DNA from: Lepraria neglecta
Lineage: Eukaryota; Ascomycota; Lecanoromycetes; Lecanorales; Stereocaulaceae
Length of the DNA: 64,000 nucleotides
Assembly (NCBI GenBank): GCA_033220425.1
Contig: CM065650.1
Location: 2,232,001 to 2,296,000, forward strand
Reading direction: 5' to 3'
This document shows, one piece after another, positions 1 through 10,826 of this stretch (position 1 is its first letter; each line of letters begins with the position of its first letter). The notes beneath the pieces were generated by a model that was not told the DNA's origin, did not search any database, and saw only the letters and a program-made list of their open reading frames with translations. Both the position numbers and the translations under genes were made by a program.

Positions 1-1
1 C

Positions 2-100
2 AGCAAACTCAAGCAAGTACATGAGGATGGAACAGCCCTCAATGAGCTCACCGAGCGGTTTGCAGCGTGGAGTCTCTCAAAACGAGCCATGTCGGATTGA
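2..100 (+). CDS. C-terminal end of an unidentified protein (partial)
   Basis: An open frame enters the window at base 2 and closes with TGA at 98-100, giving 32 residues that end ...FAAWSLSKRAMSD. The composition (charged, helical, Glu/Lys/Leu rich) reads like the tail of a real protein rather than noise, but there is no domain to name. The rest of the gene lies upstream of the window. Other open frames over this segment have unconvincing composition. Confidence 0.35.
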   Translation, partial: SKLKQVHEDGTALNELTERFAAWSLSKRAMSD

Positions 101-819
101 TACCTTGAATTCGAGGGCAACCCAATTCAGACTTGCCACTGGGTATATGTCCTGAGACTGGCTCCGCGGCTATCAACGCCTTTATCAGAAGCCTTCTACC
201 GCCTGGTTCGACCGACACATGTTCTCTCGGCGGCGACCTCTCAAAGCCTCGACGTGAACAAATGGAAGCCTTGAACAAGGGGACACGTCCAGAATATGCG
301 CACAAAGAGTTGCTGAGACATATCCTTCCCTTTCCGTGCCTAATTTGCACAAGCGGGGCCAGAGGAATCCATTGCCGGATGAAAGAGACTTAGATAACGT
401 CGATTCCGCTGCAAAGGGCCAGAAGACCGCCCGGAGCAATGCTGGAGTGAGAAGTTCCAATGGCGCCCATGATTTCGCCTTTGTACTCCAGCAGAGCTCT
501 CGAAACTCTGTATATAGAACAGCAAAAATGGTTAATAAGAAAATAATAGTCCAAAGTGAACCACCTACATGTTCTATGCCTTGAAGTTTCCCCACGCAGA
601 CACTCCTTGACTCTTTCCCCCTGTGCAATTCCAAATGCCCCAACCACTTCCATGGCTCGAAGTATCCCAAAACCAGCATCAAAGTTGCAGCACATCAGTC
701 TACGGAAGCATTCAAATTTTTAAGAGCATCAGTACCTCACCCTTCCCTCTTAGCATCAGCAAAGCATCTCAGAGTCCGCAAAGTCGAGAAGAGACAACAG
801 AGCAAGCAATAAAACCACA
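101..819. other. Intergenic, no supported gene
   Basis: Overlapping short open frames occur on both strands, the longest on the minus strand at 185-682, but none shows a domain, a signal peptide or protein-like composition, and they overlap one another. I see no RNA gene or repeat here. Confidence 0.4.
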
Positions 820-1851
820 ATGACACCAGCTAAGCCAATCACCGCACGCCCTACATCTATATCTCCGCAACTACGACGGAAACTCGACCCAAATGACATA
901 CCGACACCCACTAAGTCCACCGCCGGATGCCCTACATCTCAATCTCCGAAGTCAACGCCGGAACTCGATGCAGATGATATAACGACATCAGATGACTCGA
1001 GTCCCGAACGCCCTACATCTCAATCCCCGCAGTTAACACTGGAGGTCGACGCAGATGGCATATCGACATCAGATGACTGGACCACCGAGACCGAGCACCC
1101 TACATCTCCGGCCTCGCTGTCAAAGCCGAGACTGACACAAAGACTCCATCAACACAAAGCTCGAAGAGTGTTAAGCGGTCGCTATCGCCAATCTACAACC
1201 ATGCAGAAGCGAGCCGATGGCAGAGCTGCGCGCAAGCGCAAACCTAACAAGAGAACAATTCAGAGTACTGCCAGATCTGTTCCACTACCATACCAGCCCC
1301 ACGAAGCGGGCCGATGGAGGGTGTCGTTTACAACTTCCGAGACCGGAAACCTGGTGGAGGCGTTTCTGGCTACCACACTGTCACTCACGACCTCCTCCAC
1401 GAAAGAAGCCGGTACCCCCCTCGCGCGGTGCCTGTCATCCGAACACTTGCACAGCCACCCTCGTCAGCGTTCGACCCCAATAGCAGAGATTTCATCGCCG
1501 CGACCCTCACAACCTTGAAGAAAGGCGACCTTCCGATACCACATTCCCGGCCTTCCTGGCGCGGACCCGGGAGCTGTTGGAAGGATCCAGAGAGCGCTCA
1601 TGCTCACGTACATGGATTTGGTACTAAAGACTGGCGAGGACTATCCGTGGGACTTGGTGAATGCGTATCAAGGAGAGAGCTATACATCTCAATACCATCG
1701 ATTGCAAGAGAGATTTGAGGTGTTGTAGAAGGGTGACGGAGATGCGGCAGACCTTTATTTTTTGAAAAGGTGGATGGAGGGGTGGAGTTGGGTTGCCGAT
1801 GATGAGAGAGGGAGGGAGCTTGAGAGATTGGTGGAGGAGAGTGAGTGGTGA
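820..1851 (+). pseudogene. Decayed gene for a Ser/Thr/Pro-rich protein of unknown function
   Basis: The ATG at 820 opens 232 codons with two or three imperfect repeats of about 40 residues built round PTSQSP and DADDI/DADGI-STSDD. Protein-like sequence then continues in other frames: around 1217-1310 in one, about 1314-1520 in a second (VYNFRDRKPGGG, FDPNSRDFIAATL), and 1525-1851 back in the first (YHIPGLPGADPGAVGRIQ, LKTGEDYPWDLVNAYQGE), with an in-frame TAG just before KGDGDAADLYFLKRWMEG and a TGA at 1849-1851. Introns could explain one jump, but the TAG and the frame hops within short distances fit a gene in decay better. The family is not recognised. Confidence 0.45.
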
Positions 1852-2234
1852 GGAAGTGGTGTTTGTAGGTTGTGGTTGCGCTCTCTTGGTTGTTAGTGCT
1901 TAAATTGTGCTTCTGAAATTTTTCTTGTGGTAAAGAGCCTACTCTAATTCAGGTCTCTTTTCCTTTGTGAGGGTTCGAAACGCAAGTTTTCCTCTCATTT
2001 TCACTACTGCCACTCACTCTGAAAGAACACAATTGATAGACTGATGCAGGATTACCTATACGACTTACAAGTTTTACTAAACCGTACATTACTTACCACG
2101 AGAATATAAGAGACTTGAGTGCTCACCAATAATCACCTATCCACCGGGATCTAGGCTTCGATATCGTGCAGCTCATGCTGGCTTTCTCCGCTTTCCTTGA
2201 TCTCAATCCCTTTTCTAGCTTTTCTTCTTCGCCA

Positions 2235-2965
2235 TTAAATACCATACACCGCTAGCCTCGTATACGCCAAATATGCCACGACAATGATCCAAGAAATAGC
2301 ATTCTTGCCGCCATTCACATCTTCGCCGACATGTGTAACCAAAGTAGCCTGTGGGCAATAGCTGGACACATTTTCCATAACGTAAGGGCCCTCCACCTTG
2401 CAATCGAGCTAGATACCGGCTTGTACGATCCACTTAGTCCTATGACCGATATGACGAGACCGGTGAATAGCGAGATGTGTGAGATCATATGGAGAGCGAG
2501 GCAGATGAGGGCTTGGATGATGGAAAGGAGCGGCGTTATGCCGGAGTAGAAGACTATGGTTATGTGTGCCGGTTAGTGAGAGTTCGCGTGTGTATGAGGA
2601 GCGCTGAACTTACGCTGTGGAAGCAGGTTGTACATGGCGGTACTCATACGCGTAGGAGGTGTGGTCAATTTGTAAGTGAGCGATATAGCTGCCGTAGGCG
2701 CTGGATAGAGCTAGTTCGACGATGGAAAGGACGAGGATAATAGCCGTTGTATGAGTTGGATAGCGGAGAGGGCCAGTCCAGACGCTGCCCTGCTTTGGTT
2801 GTAATGTGAGCTGCATCTTGAGGGCTTGGCTGGCAGGTCCGATGATGTTTTGGCAAGGAAAGGTGCTTGATGAGATGGGTTTACACCAAAATGTTATGCC
2901 AATGCGAAAAACAACGGGAACGAAGAGAATAGAGGTGGTAACGCAGTTTGCAAAGCCATCTTATG
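2235..2965 (-). pseudogene. Remnant or unresolved multi-exon gene for an integral membrane protein
   Basis: On the minus strand, 2965-2625 reads an open frame with two hydrophobic stretches (TTSILFVPVVFRIGITF and TTAIILVLSIVELALSSAYG). After a canonical GTAAGT donor, a CTAAC branch site and a CATAG acceptor, a second stretch at about 2556-2400 encodes further membrane segments (SIIQALICLALHMISHISLF). A third frame (2410-2235) ends in NAISWIIVVAYLAYTRLAVYGI and a stop. The phases of the three pieces do not all agree with simple GT-AG splicing, so either an intron is missed or the gene is decaying. Four or five membrane spans are visible. The family is not recognised. Confidence 0.35.
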
Positions 2966-4047
2966 TGGTTTCTCACTCCTTCCAGGCAGAGGGCGGTAAG
3001 CTGTGTTTCACGTCAGCGCATGATGTAGATGGCACATTGCCAAGCAAGCACGTTCGAATTAGAAAGAGCACTGTTGTTGCAGGATCGAATGAATCCTTCC
3101 TGGGATGTAGAAAGACTGATACGAAGAGCGCAGAGTGCACAGCTAGGGCCTAACCCTTGGCGCCGGGCGCCTGGAGATGGAGACCCCGGAGCCACCCCAA
3201 ACGCCTTAGAGTTTGACATCTCCATCAGAAAGATACAACATCATTGACTTCATCATTGAGGCTGCTCTATCATTAGCAGCTAGCTGCTTCAATGCTGTTT
3301 CTCCTGATGTGAGAACTACTGTACCCTTTACCAGGCTGTGTCCAATAGCTGAATGACAGTGAGCACGAGGAGCTATTTCACGAAGGATTCCTTTGATTCT
3401 GTATTGCTGGCCCAACGCTCTGAGGTTCTCAAAATGTGGTCATGGCCCTTCCAATCGCATTCAGGTTGCTTTATGCCTGCTCACGCTGCCATCTAGTCGA
3501 GCTAATGTACAAACACTTCGGGTATCAAGTCTCCATTATTGCTTTGTAATGCTCGGTTCACGCCTTCATAATGACGTTAGCCAATACTGCATTTGTGCAA
3601 CGCCAATACCCATCTCGGGGGTTTCAGAGCCCGCTATGCTCTATTCCTTTTATATTCGAGGATAGTGCTTCCACATTTATGGTTATGCCAAGCATCTCAT
3701 GACGCCGCGAGATGGCGCTAAAATTTCCGGAAGGCTTGATGAATCCGCAGATTGCCCCGCTCGCATCCCACCTCGCAAGCAATACTCGAAGCCAGCAGCT
3801 CGCTGGTATCAAGGTCATCCAATCATCGGTTGAGCTTACCATCCGAGCGAGTCCGCGTAGGCTGTGGAGCCGTTGATCACTACGTCATTGCTTAGGCAAG
3901 GCGGCACGGATACACGGTCATGCGATTCCGTAAATCTTACCATCTAACAGGTATATAGATATACGAGCAGGAGGGATCTCTACCATAGCAGAAACCCAAT
4001 ATACCTGGATTGGACTCGACAATCGAACTGCAAAATCTTAGCTCACC
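2966..4047. other. Intergenic region upstream of the sugar transporter
   Basis: No supported gene. Only short open frames of irregular composition are present. A 25-base segment at 3180-3204 (beginning AGACCCCGGA) recurs at 36979-37003 with two differences. The 200 bases before 4048 should hold the promoter of the MFS gene, but I see no clear TATA element. Confidence 0.5.
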
Positions 4048-5794
4048 ATGGGAATCTTCCCCCAATCCAAGCATGCCGAGAATGCGAACCTGCCAGAGGG
4101 CAACGCCAATGCAGAGATACAAGTGTCTCCAGATCGCGAGAAGGAGGCAGGAGTATACGATGACACGCCAGCCAGATTCTTGACTGCCTGGTCGCTGGCA
4201 ATGGGCGTGCTCGTCTCGATGGGCGGGTTCATCTTTGGATATGATACTGGTATGCGCCAATGAGCTGAAGAGCAGGGAAGATACGATACTGAAAATAAGG
4301 TTATAGGTCAGATCTCGGGGTTCCTTGCTATGAAAGACTTCCAGCAGCGCTTTGGCGAGCTGCAGAGCGATGGGAGCTACAAATTCAGCAACGTACGCTC
4401 TGGATTGATTGTTGGTCTGGTCAGTCACCTACCCACCCTAGCCCGCATCATTCAATACTGACATCCATCAGTTGTCCATCGGCACCTTGGCTGGCGCCCT
4501 CGCCGTTGCCCCCATCGCAGACCACATTGGCCGGAAATACTCCATGACAGTCTGGTCCATCGTGTTCATCATCGGTGTGGTCATTCAAATGGCCGCTGAT
4601 ACTGTATGGCAGCAGATTGCCGTTGGCCGACTGATCGCAGGTGCTGGAGTCGGTGCTCTCTCGATTATGGTGCCCATGTATACCAGCGAGACCGGGCCTC
4701 GACATGTGCGTGGAGCGCTAGTCAGCACCTACCAACTCTTCATCACTGCCGGTATCTTCACGGCTGATGCGATCAACTTTGGGACCGAAGCTCGACCCAA
4801 CTCTGGATCCTGGCGCATCCCAATGGGAGTCGGCTTCATCTGGCCCTTGATCCTTGGTATTGGCATACTCGCCTTCCCAGAATCTCCACGTTATGCCTAC
4901 CGCAAAGGTCGCGTCGACGAGGCACGCGCAACCATGGCCAAGTTTTATGGCCTACCTGAAATTCACCGTGAAGTCAGGCGCGAAATAGCCGAGATCAAAG
5001 AAAAGCACGACCTCGAAGTCTCCCTCGGGAAACGACCATGGATCGAGCTGCTCACTGGCCCAAGAATGGCTTACCGAACCATGCTCGGCATAGTCCTTCA
5101 AGCGCTCCAGCAACTCACAGGTGCGAACTTTTTCTTCTACTACGGCACCACTATCTTCCAAGCCACAGGCATAAGTAACAGCTTCGTCACGGCCATGATT
5201 CTCGGAGGCGTCAATTTCGGCATGACATTCTTCGGCCTCTACATCGTCGAGCGGTTTGGTCGTCGCAAATCTCTCATAGTTGGTGGCATCGGCATGTTCG
5301 TCAATTTCCTCATCTTCGCCTCTGTCGGCTCCTTCGCCTTAGACTACGCTACCCCAACAAATACTCCCAAGGCCGGCGCTGCTATGATTGTGTTCGCGTG
5401 CTTCTTCATTGTGTTCTATGCCACAACATGGGGTCCTATTGTCTGGTGTATCGTTGGCGAGCTCTTCCCCAGCCAGTATCGCGCACGGTCAATGGCATTG
5501 GTCACATCATCGAATTGGATGTGGAACTTCCTCATCGCCTTCTTCACTCCTTTCATCGTTAGCAAGATTCAGTTCAAGTACGGCTATGTGTTCGCGGGAT
5601 GCAATTTCGCGGCTGTGCTTATTGTATATTTCTTCGTTTGTGAGACGCAAGGAAGGACACTGGAGGAGATTGATACGATGTATATCTCGAAGGTGAAGCC
5701 TTGGAAGAGCAGCAAATGGGTTGCGCCGAGTAGTGAGGATGAGGCGGTGGTGGATAGGGTGCCTTATAAGATGGAGGACGCTGATGTACAATAG
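4048..5794 (+). CDS. MFS hexose-type sugar transporter
   Basis: Plasma-membrane sugar:proton symporter of the sugar-porter family (TIGR00879/HXT type). There are three exons, 4048-4249, 4307-4419 and 4472-5794, with introns GTATGC..ATAG and GTCAGT..CAG, giving 545 residues, the usual length. Family marks in order: GGFIFGYDTGQISGF in TM1, IADHIGRKYS after TM2, PESPRYAYRKGR in the central loop, QQLTGANFFFYYGTTIF in TM7, VERFGRRKS after TM8 and ETQGRTLEEID after TM12, a variant of PETKGR. About twelve hydrophobic spans are present, with soluble ends of about 50 residues on each side. The substrate is inferred to be glucose or another monosaccharide and cannot be fixed from sequence. It lies only 350 bp upstream of the Lys2-like gene on the same strand. 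Confidence 0.93.
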
Positions 5795-6144
5795 ATAATG
5801 TAGACTGTATACAAGAGGCTTGAGCAATCCAAGTTTCAGACAGATCAAGTAGTATTCACCTCCTTTAAGTCACACGGTCCCATTGCTGTTCTGTACATGC
5901 ATGCCAAGACATGCAGGCGGAATTACCAGCGGGCCGGATGATCTGCGACAGGGATCCCCAACATGGAATTTTGAAGATTTTCGGCCTCACTCGCATATTA
6001 CACCAGCACATATCATGGAATATCTCGCTCGAACTTTTGGATATATATCTAATATCTAGCCATCTAGCCCGCTCATTTGACATTTCTCCTGGACAATAGC
6101 CAAAATAATTGCTCGATCTAGTTTTGCTTCTCAAGCTATGCACC
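5795..6144. other. Short intergenic spacer between transporter and LYS2-like gene
   Basis: 350 bp hold the 3' end of the transporter transcript and the promoter of the next gene. A TATATATC stretch at about 6041 lies some 100 bp before the ATG at 6145. The spacer leaves no room for the roughly 230 N-terminal residues that Lys2 proteins usually have. Confidence 0.5.
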
Positions 6145-9100
6145 ATGGAGAACGGGCATATACCGGAAGATGTGCGCCCTGATCCTACAGCAGACCTACA
6201 CTGGTCGTCCTTTGCTGGAGCAATTCAGGATATCTTTGCCAAAAATGCGGCGGCTCATCCAGAAAGACTCTGCGTCGTTGAGACAGCATCAAGCACACGA
6301 AATTTCACGTATAGGCATATTCAAGAGGCTTCTAATGTGCTCGCGCATAAATTGTTGAAAGATGGTGTGCAGAGGGGCGATGTTGTTATGATTTATGCGT
6401 ATAGGGGCGTTGATCTTGTGGTGGCGGTGATGGGAGTGCTTTTGGCTGGTGCCGCATTCTCTGTGGTATGTGATCTTCTGCAGATGTTATTGCTAAGGAG
6501 ATTGAAGTTTTGATATTACTTCTAGCTGGATCCCGCGTACCCTGATGACCGGCAGATTATCTATCTTGATGTACGTCGCTTACAAGAAAATACCTACTCG
6601 TTTCCTCCACAAGCACGGAAGTTAATTGGAGTAGGTAGCTCGACCGAGGGCATTAGTCGTGATCGACAAAGCATCTCGCGAAGAGGGAGGACTTTCTCCT
6701 AAAGTACGAACTTGGATCAAAGAAAATCTGGATCTCAGGACCGAAGTGCCGGGCTTAGAGCTCCTTGACGACGGTTCACTACGCGGCGGCTCCCTCGAAC
6801 ATGACGAAGTCGACGTTCTGGAGAAGCAACAGAGCTTGAAAGCTGAGCACCCGGAAGTCGTCGTAGGACCCGATTCTCAACCAACATTGAGTTTCACATC
6901 CGGAAGCGAAGGCATTCCCAAAGGTTGCAGAGGCCGCCATTTCAGCTTGACCTACTATCAATCGTGGATGGCATCCCAATTTAATCTGTCATCAGATGAC
7001 AAGTTCACAATGCTTAGCGGCATAGGTACGTATTTCCGGAGTACACACTTCCTCTTTTTGAGATGACATCTGAGCCTTGAAACATGTCTTAAGAGCTCTT
7101 AAGACATGTTTCAAGGCTCCAAAATTCTCCTCGATCAGACAATACTGACTCCAGATCTCTATCAGCCCACGATCCAATTCAGCGCGACATCTTCACGCCT
7201 TTGTTCCTCGGCGCTCAGGTACGTATTTTCGAAGCCCAAACGTCCTATTTTGAGGCGAAGTCTGAGTCTCGAAATATGTCTTAGGAGCTCTTGCCCTATA
7301 GACATGTTTCAAGGCTCCGAAATCCTTCTTGATCAGGCAACACTGACTCTGAATTCTTTATCTAGATTCTAGTTCCTGCAAAAGGAGACATACAGCACGA
7401 AAGATTAGCAGAATGTACGTCTTTTCGGAGTTGTTCTTCCCCTTTTAGTACCTTTTTGGGAGTCGTGAGACGTTCTACGAATATTTGCTCCTTAGACATG
7501 TCTCGTGACTCCTATTTCAACCCCGAAAGAATAATACTGACTCCGAAATGAGCATAGGGATGCGCGAGTACAAAGCTACGGTAACACACCTGACACCTGC
7601 AATGGGGCAAATCCTTGTTGGAGGGGCTGTTGCAGAGTTCTCCTCTCTGCATCACGCGTAAGCACCCTTTCTGAGCTATTTCCCCCCTCCATACCCCAAT
7701 CGAAGTTGTGAGACAGTTCTTAGGAGCTAGAGATGTTTTTCAGCTCCTGAGATATGTCTTTCGAGGCCCGAATCATTCTGAAAGAGAAATTCTGACTCCG
7801 AAATGGTGTAGATTCTTTGTGGGCGATATCCTGATCAAGCGGGATTGTCGTCTACTGCAAAATCTTGCGCCGAATGTCAGGGTCGTAAATATGCTGGGTA
7901 CCACCGAGACCCAGCGGGCGGTCAGCTACTATGAGATTCCCTCGAGGTCGGAAGATCCGGCGTACTTAGATCAGATGGGCGATGTAATACCTGCAGGGAG
8001 AGGTATGAAGGATGTGCAATTACTTATTGTTGATCGCGCCTCTTTGGAGGCAAAGACGCCGAGGATTTGTAATGTTGGGGAGTCGGGCGAGATTTATGTG
8101 AGGGCTGGTGGACTTGCGGAGGGCTATTTGGGCTCGGATGAGCTCAATCGCCAGAAGTTCATACCAAATTCCTTCCTTAAGAATCCGGACTTCTGGATTG
8201 AGGCTGATAAGAAACTGGCCGAAGAGGGAGGTCACAAGGAGCCCTGGCGAGAATTCTGGAAAGGCCCACGAGATCGATTGTATCGTTCTGGAGACCTTGG
8301 ACGCTATACTGAGGATGGCAACGTTGAGTGTACAGGACGCGCAGATAACCAAGTCAAAATTCGCGGCTTCCGAATCGAGCTCGGCGAAATTGATACACAT
8401 CTCTCACAGCATCCGCTCGTCCTGCAGAATGTTACGCTCATGCGGCGAGACAAGGACGAAGAGCCTACTTTGGTCTCCTATCTGGTTCCGCACATGGAGA
8501 ACTGGTCCAGCTGGTTGAAAGAAAAGGGCTTACAGGACGAATCTGAAGACGACACTATGGTTGGTATGCTTAAGCGCTTTCGAGCACTTCGAGACGATGC
8601 GCGGGCGGCGCTGAAGAAGAAGTTGCCGCATTATGCTGTGCCGAATGTTTTGATTCCTTTAAGAAAGGTAGGTGTTTGAGATATGCCCATTCTCGCAAGC
8701 TAATATATTCCAGTTCCCTCTAAATCCCAACGGCAAGATCGATAAGAAGGTCCTCCCGTACCCAGATGTAGTAGAGCTAGCAGCGGCCGCCACTGCTGGT
8801 AAGACAGCTAGATCGGCGTTCTCGCCCACGGAGAAATTCATGGGGGAGATTTGGGTGCAGCGTATCCCGGGCATTTCTGCTGATGTGATCGATTTGGACG
8901 ACAGGTTCTTCGATGTTGGGTGAATCTCCTTCCCAAGAATTCCTCCTAAAAATTTGCTAACGATCTTGTTCACAACAGTGGTCACAGCATGATAGGTAGA
9001 ACAGCACTCCCCCTCTTCCAACCGCTTGCGTTCTTTGCTAACATCACCGATAGGCCAGACAATAATCTTCGACGTCAAAAAGCAGCGCGGCATCGCCTTG

Positions 9101-10588
9101 TCAATGAACACACTCTTCCAAAACCCTACCCTCCGAGAGTTTGCATCAGTCCTGGATGCCGCTTCAAGCCTCCCCAGTGGAGACAAACCAGACAACACGC
9201 CGCCAGAAATGGATTACCACCTTGATGGTGAAGTTTTAGCCACCAAGTATCTCCGTGAGAGCATCTCCTCCGTCTCCGGAACCTATCAGCCGGAGACATT
9301 CCTCGTAACAGGCGCAAGCGGCTTCCTTGGCGCTCACATCCTAGCCGACCTCCTCAACCGCCCATACACCAAAGTCATTACTCTCGTCCGCGCCAAGAGC
9401 ACCATTGATGCTCTCCAACGTATCAGAGAAACATGTTTAGCCTACGGCATCTGGTCCAAATCATGGCTTGACTCCCGCCTCGAATGCGTGACCGGCGACC
9501 TAAGCAAACCTGGTCTTGGCGTTGAGCCAGCCGTCTGGCAACGCCTGCAAGACACAGTGGATGTAGTCATCCACAACGGAGCACGGGTGCATTGGATTCA
9601 CACGTTTTCTGAAATGAAACCAAGTAACGTCCTCGCTACTCTAGCATGCATCTCCCTCTGTTCCACAGGCCGGCCTAAACACCTAACCTTCATATCATCA
9701 ACGGCTGTGCTAGACACACCTGCTCACCTCAACAGCACTGTCCTTGAATCAGATGACCTTTCCGGCAGCCGCAAGGGCCTCTCGACTGGCTACGCGCAAA
9801 CGAAATACGTCTCTGAACACCTAATCCGCGAAGCCGGGAAGCGAGGTCTTCGCGGCAGCATTGTCCGCCCAGGCTACATTACCGGCAACCCATCCACCGG
9901 CATAGGCCCTACAGATGATTTCCTACTGCGTATGCTTAAGGGCTCAATTCAATTGCATTCGCGTCCAGATCTGAGCCCGAACACCATCAATCTCGTCCCT
10001 GTCTCGCACTGTGCTCGGATCGTCGTTGCTGCCTCCTTGCATCCACCAATTTCCGAAGGCGTAGGAGTAGTGCAAGTGACGCCGCATCCGCAGCTACCAT
10101 GGAACGATTTCCTAGGTACTCTTGAGACGTATGGCTATCAAGCACCAATCGTGCCTTACGAGCATTGGAAGGCAAAACTGGAGGAATACGTCGCCAACCC
10201 CTCCACTTCCTCTACAACCACCCAGCCAGACCCGGTCGATGGAAGTACCGCCAATGGCGTCAATGGAGCGCACAAAGTAGAGTCCGAACCACACGCCCTC
10301 CTCCCCCTCTTCGATTGGGTAACTGACGATCTCCCTTCCGAAACCGTCTCCCGCACTCTCGATGACAAAAACGCAGAAGCTGTTCTCCGCGCTGACGATC
10401 CTGCGTACCCAGTTCATGAGGCTAGTAGGGTGAGTGTGGAGACGGTGGGGGTTTATCTTGCTTTTATGGCCAAGGTGGGATTCATACCGCAGCCATCGTC
10501 AATGAGTCAAAGTAAGCAGCTGCCATCAACGGAAGTCACCAAGGAGCAGAGGGATGCTTTTGGGAAGGTCGGAAGGAGTGGCAAGTAG
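6145..10588 (+). CDS. LYS2: L-2-aminoadipate reductase (Lys2-type A-T-R enzyme), N-terminally short
   Basis: Activates alpha-aminoadipate as an adenylate, loads it on a carrier domain and reduces it to the semialdehyde (lysine synthesis). Ten exons: 6145-6465, 6526-6570, 6635-7025, 7166-7218, 7366-7414, 7558-7657, 7812-8667, 8714-8919, 8979-8995 and 9054-10588, for 1190 residues. Adenylation motifs: SFTSGSEGIPKG near residue 210, then AHDPIQRDIFTPLFLGAQ, THLTPAMGQ and NMLGTTETQRAVSY. The carrier site is DVGGHSMIG with the phosphopantetheine serine at about 677, partly on a 17-nt exon. The reductase has GASGFLGAHIL near 765 and YAQTK near 925. Conserved sequence begins where the S. cerevisiae protein is already about 230 residues long, so the N-terminal region is absent. 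Introns 3 to 6 are long and mutually similar (listed separately). It could be the housekeeping enzyme or a paralogue. Confidence 0.93.
7026..7165 (+). mobile_element. Introner-like intron A in LYS2
   Basis: A 140-bp intron, donor GTACGT and acceptor CTATCAG, placed exactly by the conserved protein frame SGI/AHDPIQRD. It contains a perfect 48-nt palindrome at 7072-7119 (arms starting GAGCCTTGAAACATG) and an ACTGACTCC branch-site block near its 3' end. Both features recur in the next three introns. The ordinary introns of this gene are 46 to 64 bp. Confidence 0.8.
7219..7365 (+). mobile_element. Introner-like intron B in LYS2
   Basis: A 147-bp intron, GTACGT..TCTAG, only 53 bp of exon downstream of intron A. 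It shares with A the start GTACGTATTT, the arms (GAGTCTCGAAATATGTCTTA and GACATGTTTCAAGGCTC) and the tail GATCAGGCAACACTGACTC. The hairpin is imperfect compared with A. Confidence 0.8.
7415..7557 (+). mobile_element. Introner-like intron C in LYS2
   Basis: A 143-bp intron, GTACGT..CATAG, 49 bp of exon after intron B. Its arms GGGAGTCGTGAGACG and TAGACATGTCTCGTGACTCC pair with interruptions. The tail AATACTGACTCCGAAAT matches introns A and D. It splits a Trp codon inside the conserved Lys2 sequence HERLAEWMREYKATVTH. Confidence 0.8.
7658..7811 (+). mobile_element. Introner-like intron D in LYS2
   Basis: A 154-bp intron, GTAAGC..TGTAG, 100 bp of exon after intron C. Same layout: a central arm with TTCTTAGGAGCT and a returning arm AGCTCCTGAGATATGTCTTTCGAGGCCC-like stretch at about 7742-7773, then CTGACTCCGAAAT before the acceptor. 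It is the most divergent of the four in its first half. Confidence 0.75.
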
Positions 10589-10826
10589 AAGGCCGCCGAT
10601 AGAATGAAGTTGTGGAGAGGTCGAGGTGTGGATTTGAGGGAAGAATATAGAGTAGAGTCCACGCTCTATTACACTATAGAACATATCCATGAACGTTCCT
10701 AAACTCCTCATCTCACCATTGCCTTTTCATTAGTAGGGTTGCCGACTGGCAAAACCAATGGGATACGCAGATCGAAAGATCTCGCTCTTTGTTTATGTCT
10801 ATTGCATGCTTCTATTTCCCCAAAGT

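Noticed and set aside
185-682. Minus-strand frame of 165 codons
   Set aside because: No domain, mixed composition and several overlapping frames on both strands; treated as noise.
1970-1990. GGTTCGAAAC resembling a tRNA B box
   Set aside because: The flanks do not fold as a T-arm and no tRNA body is present.
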